From assembly GCA_045605145.1 (NCBI GenBank), contig JAZUPH010000074.1:1-16622 (forward strand): 16,622 bases of DNA. The letters are read 5' to 3'. Source of the DNA: CAMNAO01 sp045605145. GTDB taxonomy: Bacteria > Bacillota > Clostridia > Oscillospirales > Oscillospiraceae. Both the position numbers and the translations under genes were made by a program. Of this stretch, positions 1 through 6,665 are shown piece after piece. Within the stretch, counting starts at the first letter, position 1; each line of letters begins with the position of its first letter. Under the pieces are notes generated by a model that worked only from the letters and a program-made list of their open reading frames with translations, was not told where the DNA came from and made no database searches.

Positions 1-268
1 CGAGACGGTGGAGCTTCTGGTCAGCGTTGACCCGGCAGACAACATCGTAAAATTCGTCTATGATGTTGCTCCCGAAGAGGAGCCTGAGGACGATCCCGAA
101 GATGATCCCGAGCAGGATCCCGATCCCACACCTGAGCCTGAACCCGAACCTGAGCCCGAACCCGAGCCAGAACCCGAGCCAGAACCCGAGCCAGAACCCG
201 AGCCAGAACCCGAGCCAGAACCAGAAAACGAGCCTGTGGCAGATCCGGAGCCGGTGCCCGACCCGTAA
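1..268 (+). CDS. C-terminal end of a Pro/Glu-tailed surface or secreted protein (5' partial)
   Basis: The frame is open from base 2 and stops at TAA 266-268, so only the last 88 or so codons are present. The first 20 residues (ETVELLVSVDPADNIVKFVY) resemble the end of a MucBP/SHIRT-type beta repeat found in Gram-positive adhesins, where a 'dp..n.v.f.Y' strand closes each unit. Then comes an acidic stretch (EEEPEDDPEDDPEQDPDP) and an extended Pro-Glu tail, typical of the wall-spanning stalk of such proteins. Unusually, the protein ends in PEPVPDP with no LPxTG motif, membrane helix or basic tail, so covalent sortase anchoring is not evident. An upstream GTG at 8 could be read as a start, but it lies inside the beta-repeat-like sequence and has no Shine-Dalgarno. 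Function beyond 'surface or secreted' is inference. Confidence 0.72.
   Translation, partial: ETVELLVSVDPADNIVKFVYDVAPEEEPEDDPEDDPEQDPDPTPEPEPEPEPEPEPEPEPEPEPEPEPEPEPEPENEPVADPEPVPDP
161..220 (+). repeat. 12-bp tandem repeat, five perfect copies, encoding (Pro-Glu)n
   Basis: The unit CCCGAGCCAGAA occurs five times head-to-tail without a mismatch, flanked by degenerate copies from about 131 to 160 and at 221-226. Each unit encodes PEPE, so gain or loss of copies keeps the frame and only changes stalk length. Perfect identity of neighbouring copies points to recent slippage or expansion. Confidence 0.92.
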
Positions 269-297
269 GTACCGTATCCAAAATGCGATAACAACAG

Positions 298-336
298 AAA
301 AAGTCAGCAGTGAGCAATGCTCGCTGCTGACTTTTT
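298..336. terminator. Bidirectional intrinsic terminator between the surface-protein gene and the helicase gene
   Basis: The stem AGTCAGCAGTGAGC / GCTCGCTGCTGACT (one G-T pair) has a 3-nt loop and is flanked by AAAAA on the left and TTTTT on the right. It therefore ends with a U-tract on both strands. It sits between the stop at 268 (+) and the stop at 357 (-), as expected for a shared terminator of convergent genes. Confidence 0.9.
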
Positions 337-356
337 GTTTGTGCAGTTGTGAAAAT

Positions 357-2618
357 TCAGTACCCGTATTTGCGGTGCTTCTCACGGTTGAGCTTTCTGA
401 AGCAGGCCTGGCAGATGCGGCTGCGGTAATGGCTGGGCAATGCCGCGCCGCACTTGGCGCAGAATCGGATATTGTTCTTAAGATTGTGCAGCAGGATATG
501 ATTGATGGAATCGGCGGTATATTCCCGCTCGTCACGCAGAGCCTCAATATCCACAGGACAGCCAAAGGCCTTGGAAAACGAGAAGTACAGATCCAATTTG
601 CGGCAGTGCTGCTCAAGCTGGGGAAGTGTATACGGCGCATCCATCGCCAGCGGCAGCTCCGGCTGCTCTATACTCTCCCCCTCAAGCCACAGGCGCAGGA
701 AATGGTAAAACAACTGCTTGAGCTCATCATCCGTCTCGTCAAAGGGAATGTTTGCCGCGTGCAGTTCCTGCTCCCGGGTGAGGCGGAAGCCGTTATCCCG
801 AAGGCCGGTGATGATCGTGATATACCGTGTAATGTCCAGCTTGACATATGGGCTGACGGTGGCCATTCGGTTCCATACGGTCAGCACCTCCAGCAGGTCA
901 TAATCCACCATGAGGACCAGGTCTGAAAACCCCACCACCGCCTGCTGCAAGGGCGGCACAACGGTATCCAGCATTTCGCGTATATAGGACAGATTTTCGG
1001 TGGCACCTACCCAGCCCCGGTCGTACATGCCGAATCGGCCGGCGCGCCCGGCGATCTGCTGCACCTCCGCCGGCTTAAGAGGGCGCCGCTCTTTGCCGTC
1101 GAACTTCTCCCAATCCATGAAGATAATGCGGCGTATGGGAAGATTGAGTCCCATACCGATGGCATCGGTGGAGACAACATATTCCATATCCCCGGCGAGG
1201 AAGCCCTCAACCTGCTGACGGCGTGTGGCGTATGGCAGGGCACCGTAAATTATGGCCGGCCCTTTCCCCCGGGAGCGCAGATCCTCCGCCACGCTCAGAA
1301 CACCCACCTTGGAAAAGGTGATAAGCGCGTCGCCGGGCTTCAGATCCGAATAGTCAACAGTACGCTTCATTGGTATCAGCGGGGTTTTGCGCAGGTGATT
1401 TACCACCTCATAGCTGTCACCGCAGCTTGAGATGATGCGGATAAGAAGGTCCTTTGCCTCGGGCGCGGCACAAAGATGCACCTCAGGCGCGAGAACGCCC
1501 AGAATCGCCCTGGTCCAGGCGTATCCGCGCTCCGGGTCGGCAATCATCTGACACTCATCAATGACTGCCACCTCGTAATTCTGCTTGATGTCCAGCTTCT
1601 CCGCCGTGGCGGCAACATGGGTATCGCCGGGGCGCACATCCTCCTCCTCGCCGGTGGTAAGGCTGCAGTTGATGCCGTAGTCCAGCAGCACCTCCTGCGC
1701 CTCAAGGGCGAGAAGACGCAGCGGAGCCAGATATACGCCGCTCTTGGCAGCCTTGAGCCGCTGGAAGCCGGAGTAGGTTTTGCCGGTATTGGTGCCGCCG
1801 ATGTGAATGATGAAGCGGCGCTGCATGGCGCGGGCCTGAGGATACTCGTCCTTGGGGTTGAGAGCTACCAGCGTCTCAAGGCTGGTGCGGATAGCATGGG
1901 GGACATAATAGACGGAATACACATATCCGATGCCGTTTGACAAAAGCTCATGCACGGGAAAGCCGTCCATGGTGAGCAGCGCGTCCACATTCGCCTCAGG
2001 CTGGGCAGTCATAAACTCATCAAGGGTGCGCCCCGCGACGGCATAGATTATGGCGGCATAGCGCTCTTTAAGCTCTTTTGCCAGTGCTGTCTCGCTGTTG
2101 CGGCCAAGCCATACGCCGGCGCTGACGAAGTGAGTAAGGGTATTGGTCAGTTTCTCTTTGGATTTGCCGGATTCAAGATTCAAAAAATGCTCAACATAGC
2201 TCATTGCCTGGCTTGTGCGGACACGGGCCCAGGACGCGTTGGGAAGACGCCTCAGAATTGCGGCGTGGTATTTTTCAGCCAGGACAATGACCCGTCCGTC
2301 ATTGATTTGGGGTCTTTCGCCCCGCTCCCACGCCTCCATAAGGAATGCGGTGGCGTCATCTTTCGCCGTGTCGGCGCGTTTTTTCGCTTCGGCATTTGAT
2401 TTGGGTGAGCGCTGCTGGGCATCAATACTCCTGCCCTGCACAAAAAGCGGATCAAGCTCGGCCTTCAAAACGTCACTGCGCTCCCAAATCCGCACGGATC
2501 GGCCGTTATATCGGCGGTAACGCGGCTTGGGCAGAAGCTGCTGTATCAGTTCCTCCGTCCAGCCGCGGCCCTTAATGGTGCCAGCGTTCCAGTATTTTGA
2601 TGGATTTGTCTGCGACAT
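357..2618 (-). CDS. SUV3-like ATP-dependent RNA helicase with extra N-terminal region and C-terminal zinc knuckle
   Basis: This 753-residue protein has a superfamily 2 helicase core of the SUV3 type. Motif I GGTNTGKT is at 274-281, followed by the SUV3-like 'AKSGVYLAPLRLLALE' at 291-306. Motif II DECQ (DExQ) is at 354-357 and 'GYAWTRAILG' at 365-374. 'STDAIGMGLNLPIRRIIF' spans 483-500, and motif VI QIAGRAGRFG spans 521-530. A 'LEQHCRKLDLYFSFSKAF' segment at 668-685 resembles the SUV3 C-terminal domain. In mitochondria and alphaproteobacteria SUV3 unwinds RNA, in mitochondria with a 3' exonuclease. Extra parts are a 'GWTEELIQQLLP' HTH-like segment at 19-30, an uncharacterised helical region 60-260, and C720-x2-C723-x12-C736-x2-C739. 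The ATG at 2616-2618 has a GGGAGAC Shine-Dalgarno. Its RNA substrate and partners are unknown. Confidence 0.88.
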   Translation of the reverse strand: MSQTNPSKYWNAGTIKGRGWTEELIQQLLPKPRYRRYNGRSVRIWERSDVLKAELDPLFVQGRSIDAQQRSPKSNAEAKKRADTAKDDATAFLMEAWERGERPQINDGRVIVLAEKYHAAILRRLPNASWARVRTSQAMSYVEHFLNLESGKSKEKLTNTLTHFVSAGVWLGRNSETALAKELKERYAAIIYAVAGRTLDEFMTAQPEANVDALLTMDGFPVHELLSNGIGYVYSVYYVPHAIRTSLETLVALNPKDEYPQARAMQRRFIIHIGGTNTGKTYSGFQRLKAAKSGVYLAPLRLLALEAQEVLLDYGINCSLTTGEEEDVRPGDTHVAATAEKLDIKQNYEVAVIDECQMIADPERGYAWTRAILGVLAPEVHLCAAPEAKDLLIRIISSCGDSYEVVNHLRKTPLIPMKRTVDYSDLKPGDALITFSKVGVLSVAEDLRSRGKGPAIIYGALPYATRRQQVEGFLAGDMEYVVSTDAIGMGLNLPIRRIIFMDWEKFDGKERRPLKPAEVQQIAGRAGRFGMYDRGWVGATENLSYIREMLDTVVPPLQQAVVGFSDLVLMVDYDLLEVLTVWNRMATVSPYVKLDITRYITIITGLRDNGFRLTREQELHAANIPFDETDDELKQLFYHFLRLWLEGESIEQPELPLAMDAPYTLPQLEQHCRKLDLYFSFSKAFGCPVDIEALRDEREYTADSINHILLHNLKNNIRFCAKCGAALPSHYRSRICQACFRKLNREKHRKYGY

Positions 2619-2631
2619 AAGTGTCTCCCGA

Positions 2632-2643
2632 ATCGTATACGAT
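2632..2643. promoter_or_regulatory. 12-bp perfect palindrome in the helicase 5' leader
   Basis: ATCGTATACGAT is a perfect palindrome lying between the predicted helicase transcription start (about 2659) and its Shine-Dalgarno. It could be an operator for a dimeric regulator. No regulator can be assigned. Confidence 0.35.
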
Positions 2644-2665
2644 CAAATAATAGACTAACTTTGAT

Positions 2666-2695
2666 AGTATAACACATTTCGCCCGGATTCTTCAA
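2666..2695 (-). promoter_or_regulatory. Sigma-A promoter for the SUV3-like helicase
   Basis: Read on the minus strand: -35 TTGAAG (2690-2695), an 18-bp spacer and -10 TATACT (2666-2671). Transcription would start near 2659, giving a leader of about 40 nt. Confidence 0.65.
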
Positions 2696-2706
2696 TCCAA
2701 AACCGC

Positions 2707-2735
2707 TTGTTCGGCGATATGTTTTGTTGTATAAT
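2707..2735 (+). promoter_or_regulatory. Sigma-A promoter for the radical SAM / Gre operon
   Basis: -35 TTGTTC (2707-2712), a 17-bp spacer and a consensus -10 TATAAT (2730-2735). It lies back-to-back with the helicase promoter, the two -35 boxes being 11 bp apart. It also settles the start codon: the in-frame upstream TTG at 2707 is part of this -35 box, so it cannot be translated from this promoter. Confidence 0.78.
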
Positions 2736-2772
2736 CATATGGCTCATTGACTTGTTATTTGGGGGTGTATTT

Positions 2773-3684
2773 TTGCCGCGCTACAACAGCTATAACAGCC
2801 ATATGACCGCGCGCTTCGGCTGCAAGGTTTATAAACTGGCCCTGGACGGCGGCATGAGCTGCCCCAACAGGGATGGCACCGTGGGATACGGCGGCTGCAC
2901 CTTCTGCAGCGCTGACGGCAGCGGATTTTTCGCCGCAAAAAGCCGCGGCGACCTTAACGAACAGATTGAGCGCTCCAAGACACTGGTGGAAAGCAAGAAC
3001 CGGGGCGGCAAATATATTGCCTATTTCCAGAGCTACACCAATACCTACGCGCCCATAGAGTATCTGGAGGAGCTGTTTTGCTCAGTTATTCAAAGGGATG
3101 ACATCTCAGGACTTGCCATCGGCACCCGGCCCGATTGTCTGCCGGATGAAACGGTAGAGCTGCTATGCCGGCTCAACCGCCAAAAGCCCTTGTGGGTGGA
3201 GTTGGGTTTGCAGACCATACACGAAGATACGGCGCGGGCAATACGCCGAGGCTACACGCTGGATGTATACGATGATGCTGTGCGCCGTTTGGAAGATGCG
3301 GGGCTGGAAACCGTAGTGCATATCATTCTCGGCCTGCCGGGAGAGACGGCCCAGATGATGCTGGACACCGTGTCATATGTTGCCCACGGACCTGCCCGTG
3401 GAATAAAGCTGCAGCTTCTGCACATTCTGCGCGGAACGGATATGGCCCGGGATTATATTGACGGCAAGTTCCGGACTCTGGAAATGGACGAGTACATTGA
3501 CCTGCTGTGCCGGTCGGTGCGATTACTGCGACCTGACATGGTGGTACACAGGCTGACGGGCGACGGAGCGAAACGCGATCTCATCGCCCCGCTGTGGAGC
3601 GCGGACAAAAAGCGGGTACTCAACGCCATAAACTCTGCCTTTGAGAAAAACGACGTGATACAGGGCGCGGACTGGCGCCCGTGA
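2773..3684 (+). CDS. TIGR01212/YhcC-family radical SAM protein
   Basis: This 303-residue protein starts 'PRYNSYNSHMTARFG', with cluster-binding cysteines C30-x11-C42-x2-C45 in 'CPNRDGTVGYGGCTFC'. That is the spaced cysteine arrangement of the YhcC (TIGR01212) group rather than the classic CX3CX2C. Further family segments are 'IAYFQSYTNTYAP', 'IGTRPDCLPDE', 'WVELGLQTIHEDT' and 'HIILGLPGE', in the expected SAM-barrel order. The family's reaction is not established; it is predicted to cleave S-adenosylmethionine to a 5'-deoxyadenosyl radical using a [4Fe-4S] cluster. The start is TTG 2773 with GGGGGTG at 2761-2767. It is the first gene of a two-gene unit, the Gre-factor start lying 24 nt after its stop. 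Confidence 0.92.
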   Translation: MPRYNSYNSHMTARFGCKVYKLALDGGMSCPNRDGTVGYGGCTFCSADGSGFFAAKSRGDLNEQIERSKTLVESKNRGGKYIAYFQSYTNTYAPIEYLEELFCSVIQRDDISGLAIGTRPDCLPDETVELLCRLNRQKPLWVELGLQTIHEDTARAIRRGYTLDVYDDAVRRLEDAGLETVVHIILGLPGETAQMMLDTVSYVAHGPARGIKLQLLHILRGTDMARDYIDGKFRTLEMDEYIDLLCRSVRLLRPDMVVHRLTGDGAKRDLIAPLWSADKKRVLNAINSAFEKNDVIQGADWRP

Positions 3685-3708
3685 CATAAACTGAGAGAGG
3701 GTTATTTG

Positions 3709-4212
3709 ATGCACGACGAACTGACAAAAGTGGACATCGCCAAAATGCGGGAGGAGCTGGAGTACCGGAGCAATGTGCTGCAGCCGAAAATAATGGAAGA
3801 GGTCAAGAGGGCACGCGCTTTCGGGGATCTGAGCGAGAATTTTGAATACAAGGCGGCAAAGCAGGAGCAGCGCCGCAATGAGAGCAGGATCCGCTATCTT
3901 GAAAGGATGATCAAGTCCGCCGTTATCATAGATACAGATTCCGCCGAGGGCGTGGTGGGTCTTTTTGACCGGGTGGTGCTGTATTTCGAAGATGACGACG
4001 AGGAGCAGCAGGTTCGCTTTGTGACTACACTGCGCCAAAATCCTCTGGAGGGTCTTATCAGCAAGGAATCACCCCTCGGCAAGGCGGTAATCGGTCACAA
4101 GGTGGGTGAGCGGGTTACCGTACAGGTAAACAGTGGCTACAGCTATGGCGTTGTGATCCGCTCCGTTGAAAAGGGCGAAGATGACGCAAGCTTGAAAATC
4201 AGCGAATACTGA
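3709..4212 (+). CDS. GreA/GreB-family transcription elongation factor
   Basis: This 167-residue protein has the two-domain Gre layout. The N-terminal coiled coil (about 1-80) carries at its tip 'GDLSENFEYKAAKQEQ'; the acidic pair D40 and E43 would insert into the RNA polymerase secondary channel and stimulate cleavage of backtracked RNA. The C-terminal globular domain (about 85-165) includes 'ISKESPLGKAVIGHKVGERVTV', a Gre hallmark. The usual GreA tip reads GDLSENAEY; Phe45 here and the inserted acidic 'EDDDEE' at the domain boundary make it a divergent Gre, probably a paralogue of housekeeping GreA rather than the main copy (inference). The ATG at 3709 is chosen over the TTG at 3706 because AGAGAGGG ends 7 nt upstream. 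It is co-transcribed with the radical SAM gene. Confidence 0.9.
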   Translation: MHDELTKVDIAKMREELEYRSNVLQPKIMEEVKRARAFGDLSENFEYKAAKQEQRRNESRIRYLERMIKSAVIIDTDSAEGVVGLFDRVVLYFEDDDEEQQVRFVTTLRQNPLEGLISKESPLGKAVIGHKVGERVTVQVNSGYSYGVVIRSVEKGEDDASLKISEY

Positions 4213-4225
4213 ACGGAATAAAATT

Positions 4226-4263
4226 AGCACGCAGACTCTTTGTGAGCCTGCGTGCTTTTGTTT
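4226..4263. terminator. Terminator downstream of the Gre factor, probably bidirectional
   Basis: AGCACGCAG / CTGCGTGCT pair with inner ACTC/GAGC pairing around a short loop, followed by TTTGTTTTAA on the plus strand. The opposite side is also A/T-rich (AATAAAATT), so it may also end the convergent pgsA-like gene that stops at 4289. Confidence 0.82.
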
Positions 4264-4288
4264 TAATTATGGCGTCCCCACCGGAAAA

Positions 4289-4867
4289 TCATACGCTCAT
4301 CTCTTCGCCCGAGGCGGCGGCGTATCCAGCCCGCAGCTTTCTGTACCAGAGCACATACATCACCAGTGCCATAACAATGACCCCAGAGCACAGCGCCACC
4401 AGCAAATTGACAAGCGGATGGGGGATAGATGGCACAAGTACAAAGATCGCCATAGACCCGTAAAGAACCGCAGTGCAGACCTTGCCGTACCAGCGGGCAC
4501 CGTGTACCTGACCGATATTCCTGAGGGTTTTCATCCCCATGAGGAGCATAAGCGGCTCCTTGACCAGAAGGAGGAAGAACAGAATAATCACCGGGCGATA
4601 CACAGTGGAAATGCAAATAATTACGGTCGCCTGTGTCAGCTTGTCGGCAATGGGGTCGAGTATTTTCCCCAGATCCGTGACCTGATTCAGTTTTCTGGCA
4701 ATAAAACCGTCCGCCACATCAGACAGAGCCGATAGAGCCAGTGCCGCGACAGAAAGCCACAATCTGTCATTAAGATACGCCGCCGCAAACACCGGTATCA
4801 GTATGATGCGCAAATAGCTGAGAATATTCGGTACGGTCCATATCTGTTTTGCATAGCTTTGTTTCAA
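4289..4867 (-). CDS. pgsA: CDP-alcohol phosphatidyltransferase (PgsA-like phosphatidylglycerophosphate synthase)
   Basis: This 192-residue integral membrane protein carries the full CDP-alcohol phosphotransferase signature D50-x2-D53-G54-x2-A57-R58-x8-G67-x3-D71-x3-D75 ('DVADGFIARKLNQVTDLG...LDPIADK'). The family transfers the phosphatidyl group from CDP-diacylglycerol to an alcohol, with Mg2+ bound by these aspartates. With the 'TVPNILSYLRIILIP' start the best fit is glycerol-3-phosphate as acceptor, giving phosphatidylglycerophosphate; a cardiolipin-synthase-type acceptor is possible. About six hydrophobic segments follow the usual layout, and length is typical. Start is TTG (4865-4867) with ACGGGGGAA about 9 nt upstream; no better start exists. 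A direct repeat precedes it. Confidence 0.87.
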   Translation of the reverse strand: MKQSYAKQIWTVPNILSYLRIILIPVFAAAYLNDRLWLSVAALALSALSDVADGFIARKLNQVTDLGKILDPIADKLTQATVIICISTVYRPVIILFFLLLVKEPLMLLMGMKTLRNIGQVHGARWYGKVCTAVLYGSMAIFVLVPSIPHPLVNLLVALCSGVIVMALVMYVLWYRKLRAGYAAASGEEMSV

Positions 4868-4916
4868 TAGAACATTCCCCCGTAATCTTAATACCTGAGT
4901 ATGTTGTACTACACTT

Positions 4917-4937
4917 ATCTAAACCGCATCTAAACCG
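4917..4937. promoter_or_regulatory. Tandem direct repeat (ATCTAAACCG x2, 11-bp period) upstream of pgsA
   Basis: ATCTAAACCG occurs at 4917-4926 and again at 4928-4937, a period of 11 bp. Read toward pgsA this is TTTAGAT-GCGG-TTTAGAT, the heptamer-plus-4 layout used by OmpR/PhoB-family response regulators. A possible -10 for pgsA (CATACT, minus strand, 4898-4903) lacks a good -35 at 17 bp, where the repeat sits instead. This would suit an activator overlapping the -35. The regulator's identity is unknown. Confidence 0.5.
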
Positions 4938-4964
4938 GTACCGTCTTACGATGATATACACACA

Positions 4965-5001
4965 ACAGCACCCGAAGCGCCTTTCGCGTTTCGGGTGCTG
5001 T
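4965..5001 (-). terminator. Terminator of the deacetylase-esterase operon
   Basis: CAGCACCCGAA and TTCGGGTGCTG form a long stem with inner GCG/CGC pairing. It follows the esterase stop (5023) on the minus strand and is succeeded by TTGTGTGTATA, a moderate U-tract. It separates the four-gene operon from pgsA, which is on the same strand. Confidence 0.75.
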
Positions 5002-5022
5002 ATTTGCTGTTGTGTTTTCCGC

Positions 5023-5856
5023 TCAATCCCGCTGCGGGGCGAAGCAGTACCGTGCGGCATAGAGGTACTGCCGCTCAAACTCCTCAATAGCAGCCTTACT
5101 CACCTTGCGAAAGGGCAGGAGCATATCGAAGGCATGAAATCCCGTGGGGTACACATCCACATGGGCGGGTACGCCGGCTTTTTTCAGATTAGCTACATAG
5201 CTGAGTGTTTCGCAATAAAACGCCTCTGTCTTTCCAACAAAGGTGTAGGCGGGAGGCAGATTGCTGTAGTCGGTCTGCCGCGCAGGTGCGGCATAAGGCG
5301 TGGGCGTCTGCCCGTTAAGACCACGCAGATACAGCTTCCATGCCGCGTGATTGCGCTTGGTATTCCACGAAATGCCGTGGTTATCTTTCGATGACTCAGT
5401 ATCCCGGTCGTCAAGCATGGGGTACAGGGGCATCTGGAAAGCGATATTCACTTCACACTTATCCCGGGCATACATGCACAGTGCCGCAGTAAGTCCGCCG
5501 CCTGCACTCTCGCCGCCGACCATTATCTGATCCCGATTGCAGCCCAGCACTTCGGCGTTATCTTTAAGGTACTTAAGCGCCGCATAACAGTCCTCCAGCG
5601 CGGCAGGATACGGCGCCTTGCCGGACAGGCGGTACTCAGGCGTGACCACGACTGCACCGTATTTTTTCACAAGGTCTATTGCACGGCTCATGTATATCAT
5701 GCCCGCCATGCCCGTGGCATAGCCGCCGCCGTGTATCCACAGTATACCCGGTGTCTCCTCCCAGGGCTTCGCGTTAACCGTGGGGCGCAGGATAAGCAGC
5801 TTTATATCCGCCCCGGCGGAGGGTATCGTTTTACTTTCGACAGTGTATTCTTTCAT
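5023..5856 (-). CDS. Alpha/beta hydrolase, HSL-type (acetyl)esterase/lipase
   Basis: This 277-residue cytoplasmic hydrolase has the hormone-sensitive-lipase layout. The oxyanion-hole motif HGGGY is at 42-46, the nucleophile elbow GESAGG holds Ser117, and the catalytic His241 is in 'TGFHAF'. The usual aspartate of the triad aligns with Glu211 in 'VGKTEAFYCET', so the acid may be Glu. The family hydrolyses short-chain carboxylic esters, including acetyl groups on sugars. ATG 5854-5856 is preferred over the GTG at 5866-5868, which falls inside the GAGGTGG Shine-Dalgarno. It is the last gene of the minus-strand operon, 57 nt after the PuuD-type hydrolase and just before the operon terminator. There is no signal peptide. 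Confidence 0.9.
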   Translation of the reverse strand: MKEYTVESKTIPSAGADIKLLILRPTVNAKPWEETPGILWIHGGGYATGMAGMIYMSRAIDLVKKYGAVVVTPEYRLSGKAPYPAALEDCYAALKYLKDNAEVLGCNRDQIMVGGESAGGGLTAALCMYARDKCEVNIAFQMPLYPMLDDRDTESSKDNHGISWNTKRNHAAWKLYLRGLNGQTPTPYAAPARQTDYSNLPPAYTFVGKTEAFYCETLSYVANLKKAGVPAHVDVYPTGFHAFDMLLPFRKVSKAAIEEFERQYLYAARYCFAPQRD

Positions 5857-5913
5857 TAAAGCCGCCACCTCATTGGCGTGTGCATCCTCTGCAGCGCAAG
5901 GGCGTAATGCCCG

Positions 5914-6636
5914 TCACCTGCCGCAGTTTATGACCATATCCACAAAGTGTTTGAACAGCGGGGCAAAATCGGGTGTGCGCTCATCCCAGGGATCGCCGGT
6001 CAGCCGCTCAGGGTGGAACTGAGTGCCGATAATGGGCAGGGTTTCATGCTCATACCCTTCAATAATTCCCTCAATGGAGCGGGCAGTGATGCGCAGGCCG
6101 GGTGCAGGGTCTTTGACCGCCTGATGATGGGTGCTGTTGGTTTTGAACACGGGGCCAAACAGGTCGTGCAGCACAGACCCCGGCTCGGCATAGACATCAT
6201 GGCGTATATTGCGGTTCAGATGCACCCATCCCTTCTGTTCCAGCAGGTCCTGATACAGGCTGCCGCCAAGGGCGCAGTTGAGCACCTGGAACCCGCGGCA
6301 GATGGCAAGAATGGGCTTGCTCTGGTGCAGGAAGGCGTTTATCAGCGCAAGTTCAAATTCCGTACGCGGTGGGTCACACTTCACCGTATCGTTGAGCACC
6401 GCTTCTGCGTAGAGGGACGGTTCAACATCAGCGCCGCCGGACAGCAGCAATCCATCGCACAGCTGAGCAAGTTCCTCGGCACACAGCTCCATCGCCACCA
6501 CAGGCACTGCTCCCGCTGCCGCAACAGCCGCGGAGTATGTAATAGGTGCGCGGATCTCGCGGTTCTCCCCGTCCAGCTTGAAACTCTTCTTATTCGTGTC
6601 CGCTGTTACGCAAATTACAGGCTTGCCACAGATCAT
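5914..6636 (-). CDS. Class I glutamine-amidotransferase-like gamma-glutamyl hydrolase (PuuD/peptidase C26 type)
   Basis: This 240-residue protein begins 'KPVICVTADTN', with 'DGLLLSGGADVEPSLY' at 61-76 in the expected place. The nucleophile Cys113 lies in 'ILAICRGFQVLN', and His208-Pro-Glu210 in 'GTQFHPE' completes the triad. This is the PuuD group, which hydrolyses gamma-glutamyl amide bonds such as gamma-glutamyl-GABA; the substrate here is not determined. No puuA, puuB or puuC neighbours are present, so a role in putrescine breakdown is not supported by context. ATG 6634-6636 has GAGGTGA 5-6 nt upstream. It lies 29 nt after the DUF6472-like gene in the four-gene operon. Length is typical for the family. 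Confidence 0.92.
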   Translation of the reverse strand: MICGKPVICVTADTNKKSFKLDGENREIRAPITYSAAVAAAGAVPVVAMELCAEELAQLCDGLLLSGGADVEPSLYAEAVLNDTVKCDPPRTEFELALINAFLHQSKPILAICRGFQVLNCALGGSLYQDLLEQKGWVHLNRNIRHDVYAEPGSVLHDLFGPVFKTNSTHHQAVKDPAPGLRITARSIEGIIEGYEHETLPIIGTQFHPERLTGDPWDERTPDFAPLFKHFVDMVINCGR

Positions 6637-6665
6637 AATGTCACCTCAAAAAACTATCTTTCTTG

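Noticed and set aside
161..220. CRISPR array
   Set aside because: The repeats are 12 bp, directly adjacent, with no spacers, and they encode Pro-Glu in frame.
58..294. Minus-strand frame encoding a Ser-Gly repeat over the Pro-Glu tail
   Set aside because: It is the complement of the 12-bp repeat. The plus-strand frame has a credible domain before the repeat and a terminator after it.
60..926. Plus-strand 288-codon frame crossing the terminator and the 3' end of the helicase gene
   Set aside because: It runs through the shared terminator, has no Shine-Dalgarno and shows no recognisable protein; the overlapping helicase frame is unambiguous.
2707..2772. N-terminal extension of the radical SAM protein from TTG 2707
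   Set aside because: That TTG is the first three bases of a -35 box with a 17-bp-spaced TATAAT, and the extension includes the -10. The start at 2773 has its own GGGGGTG.
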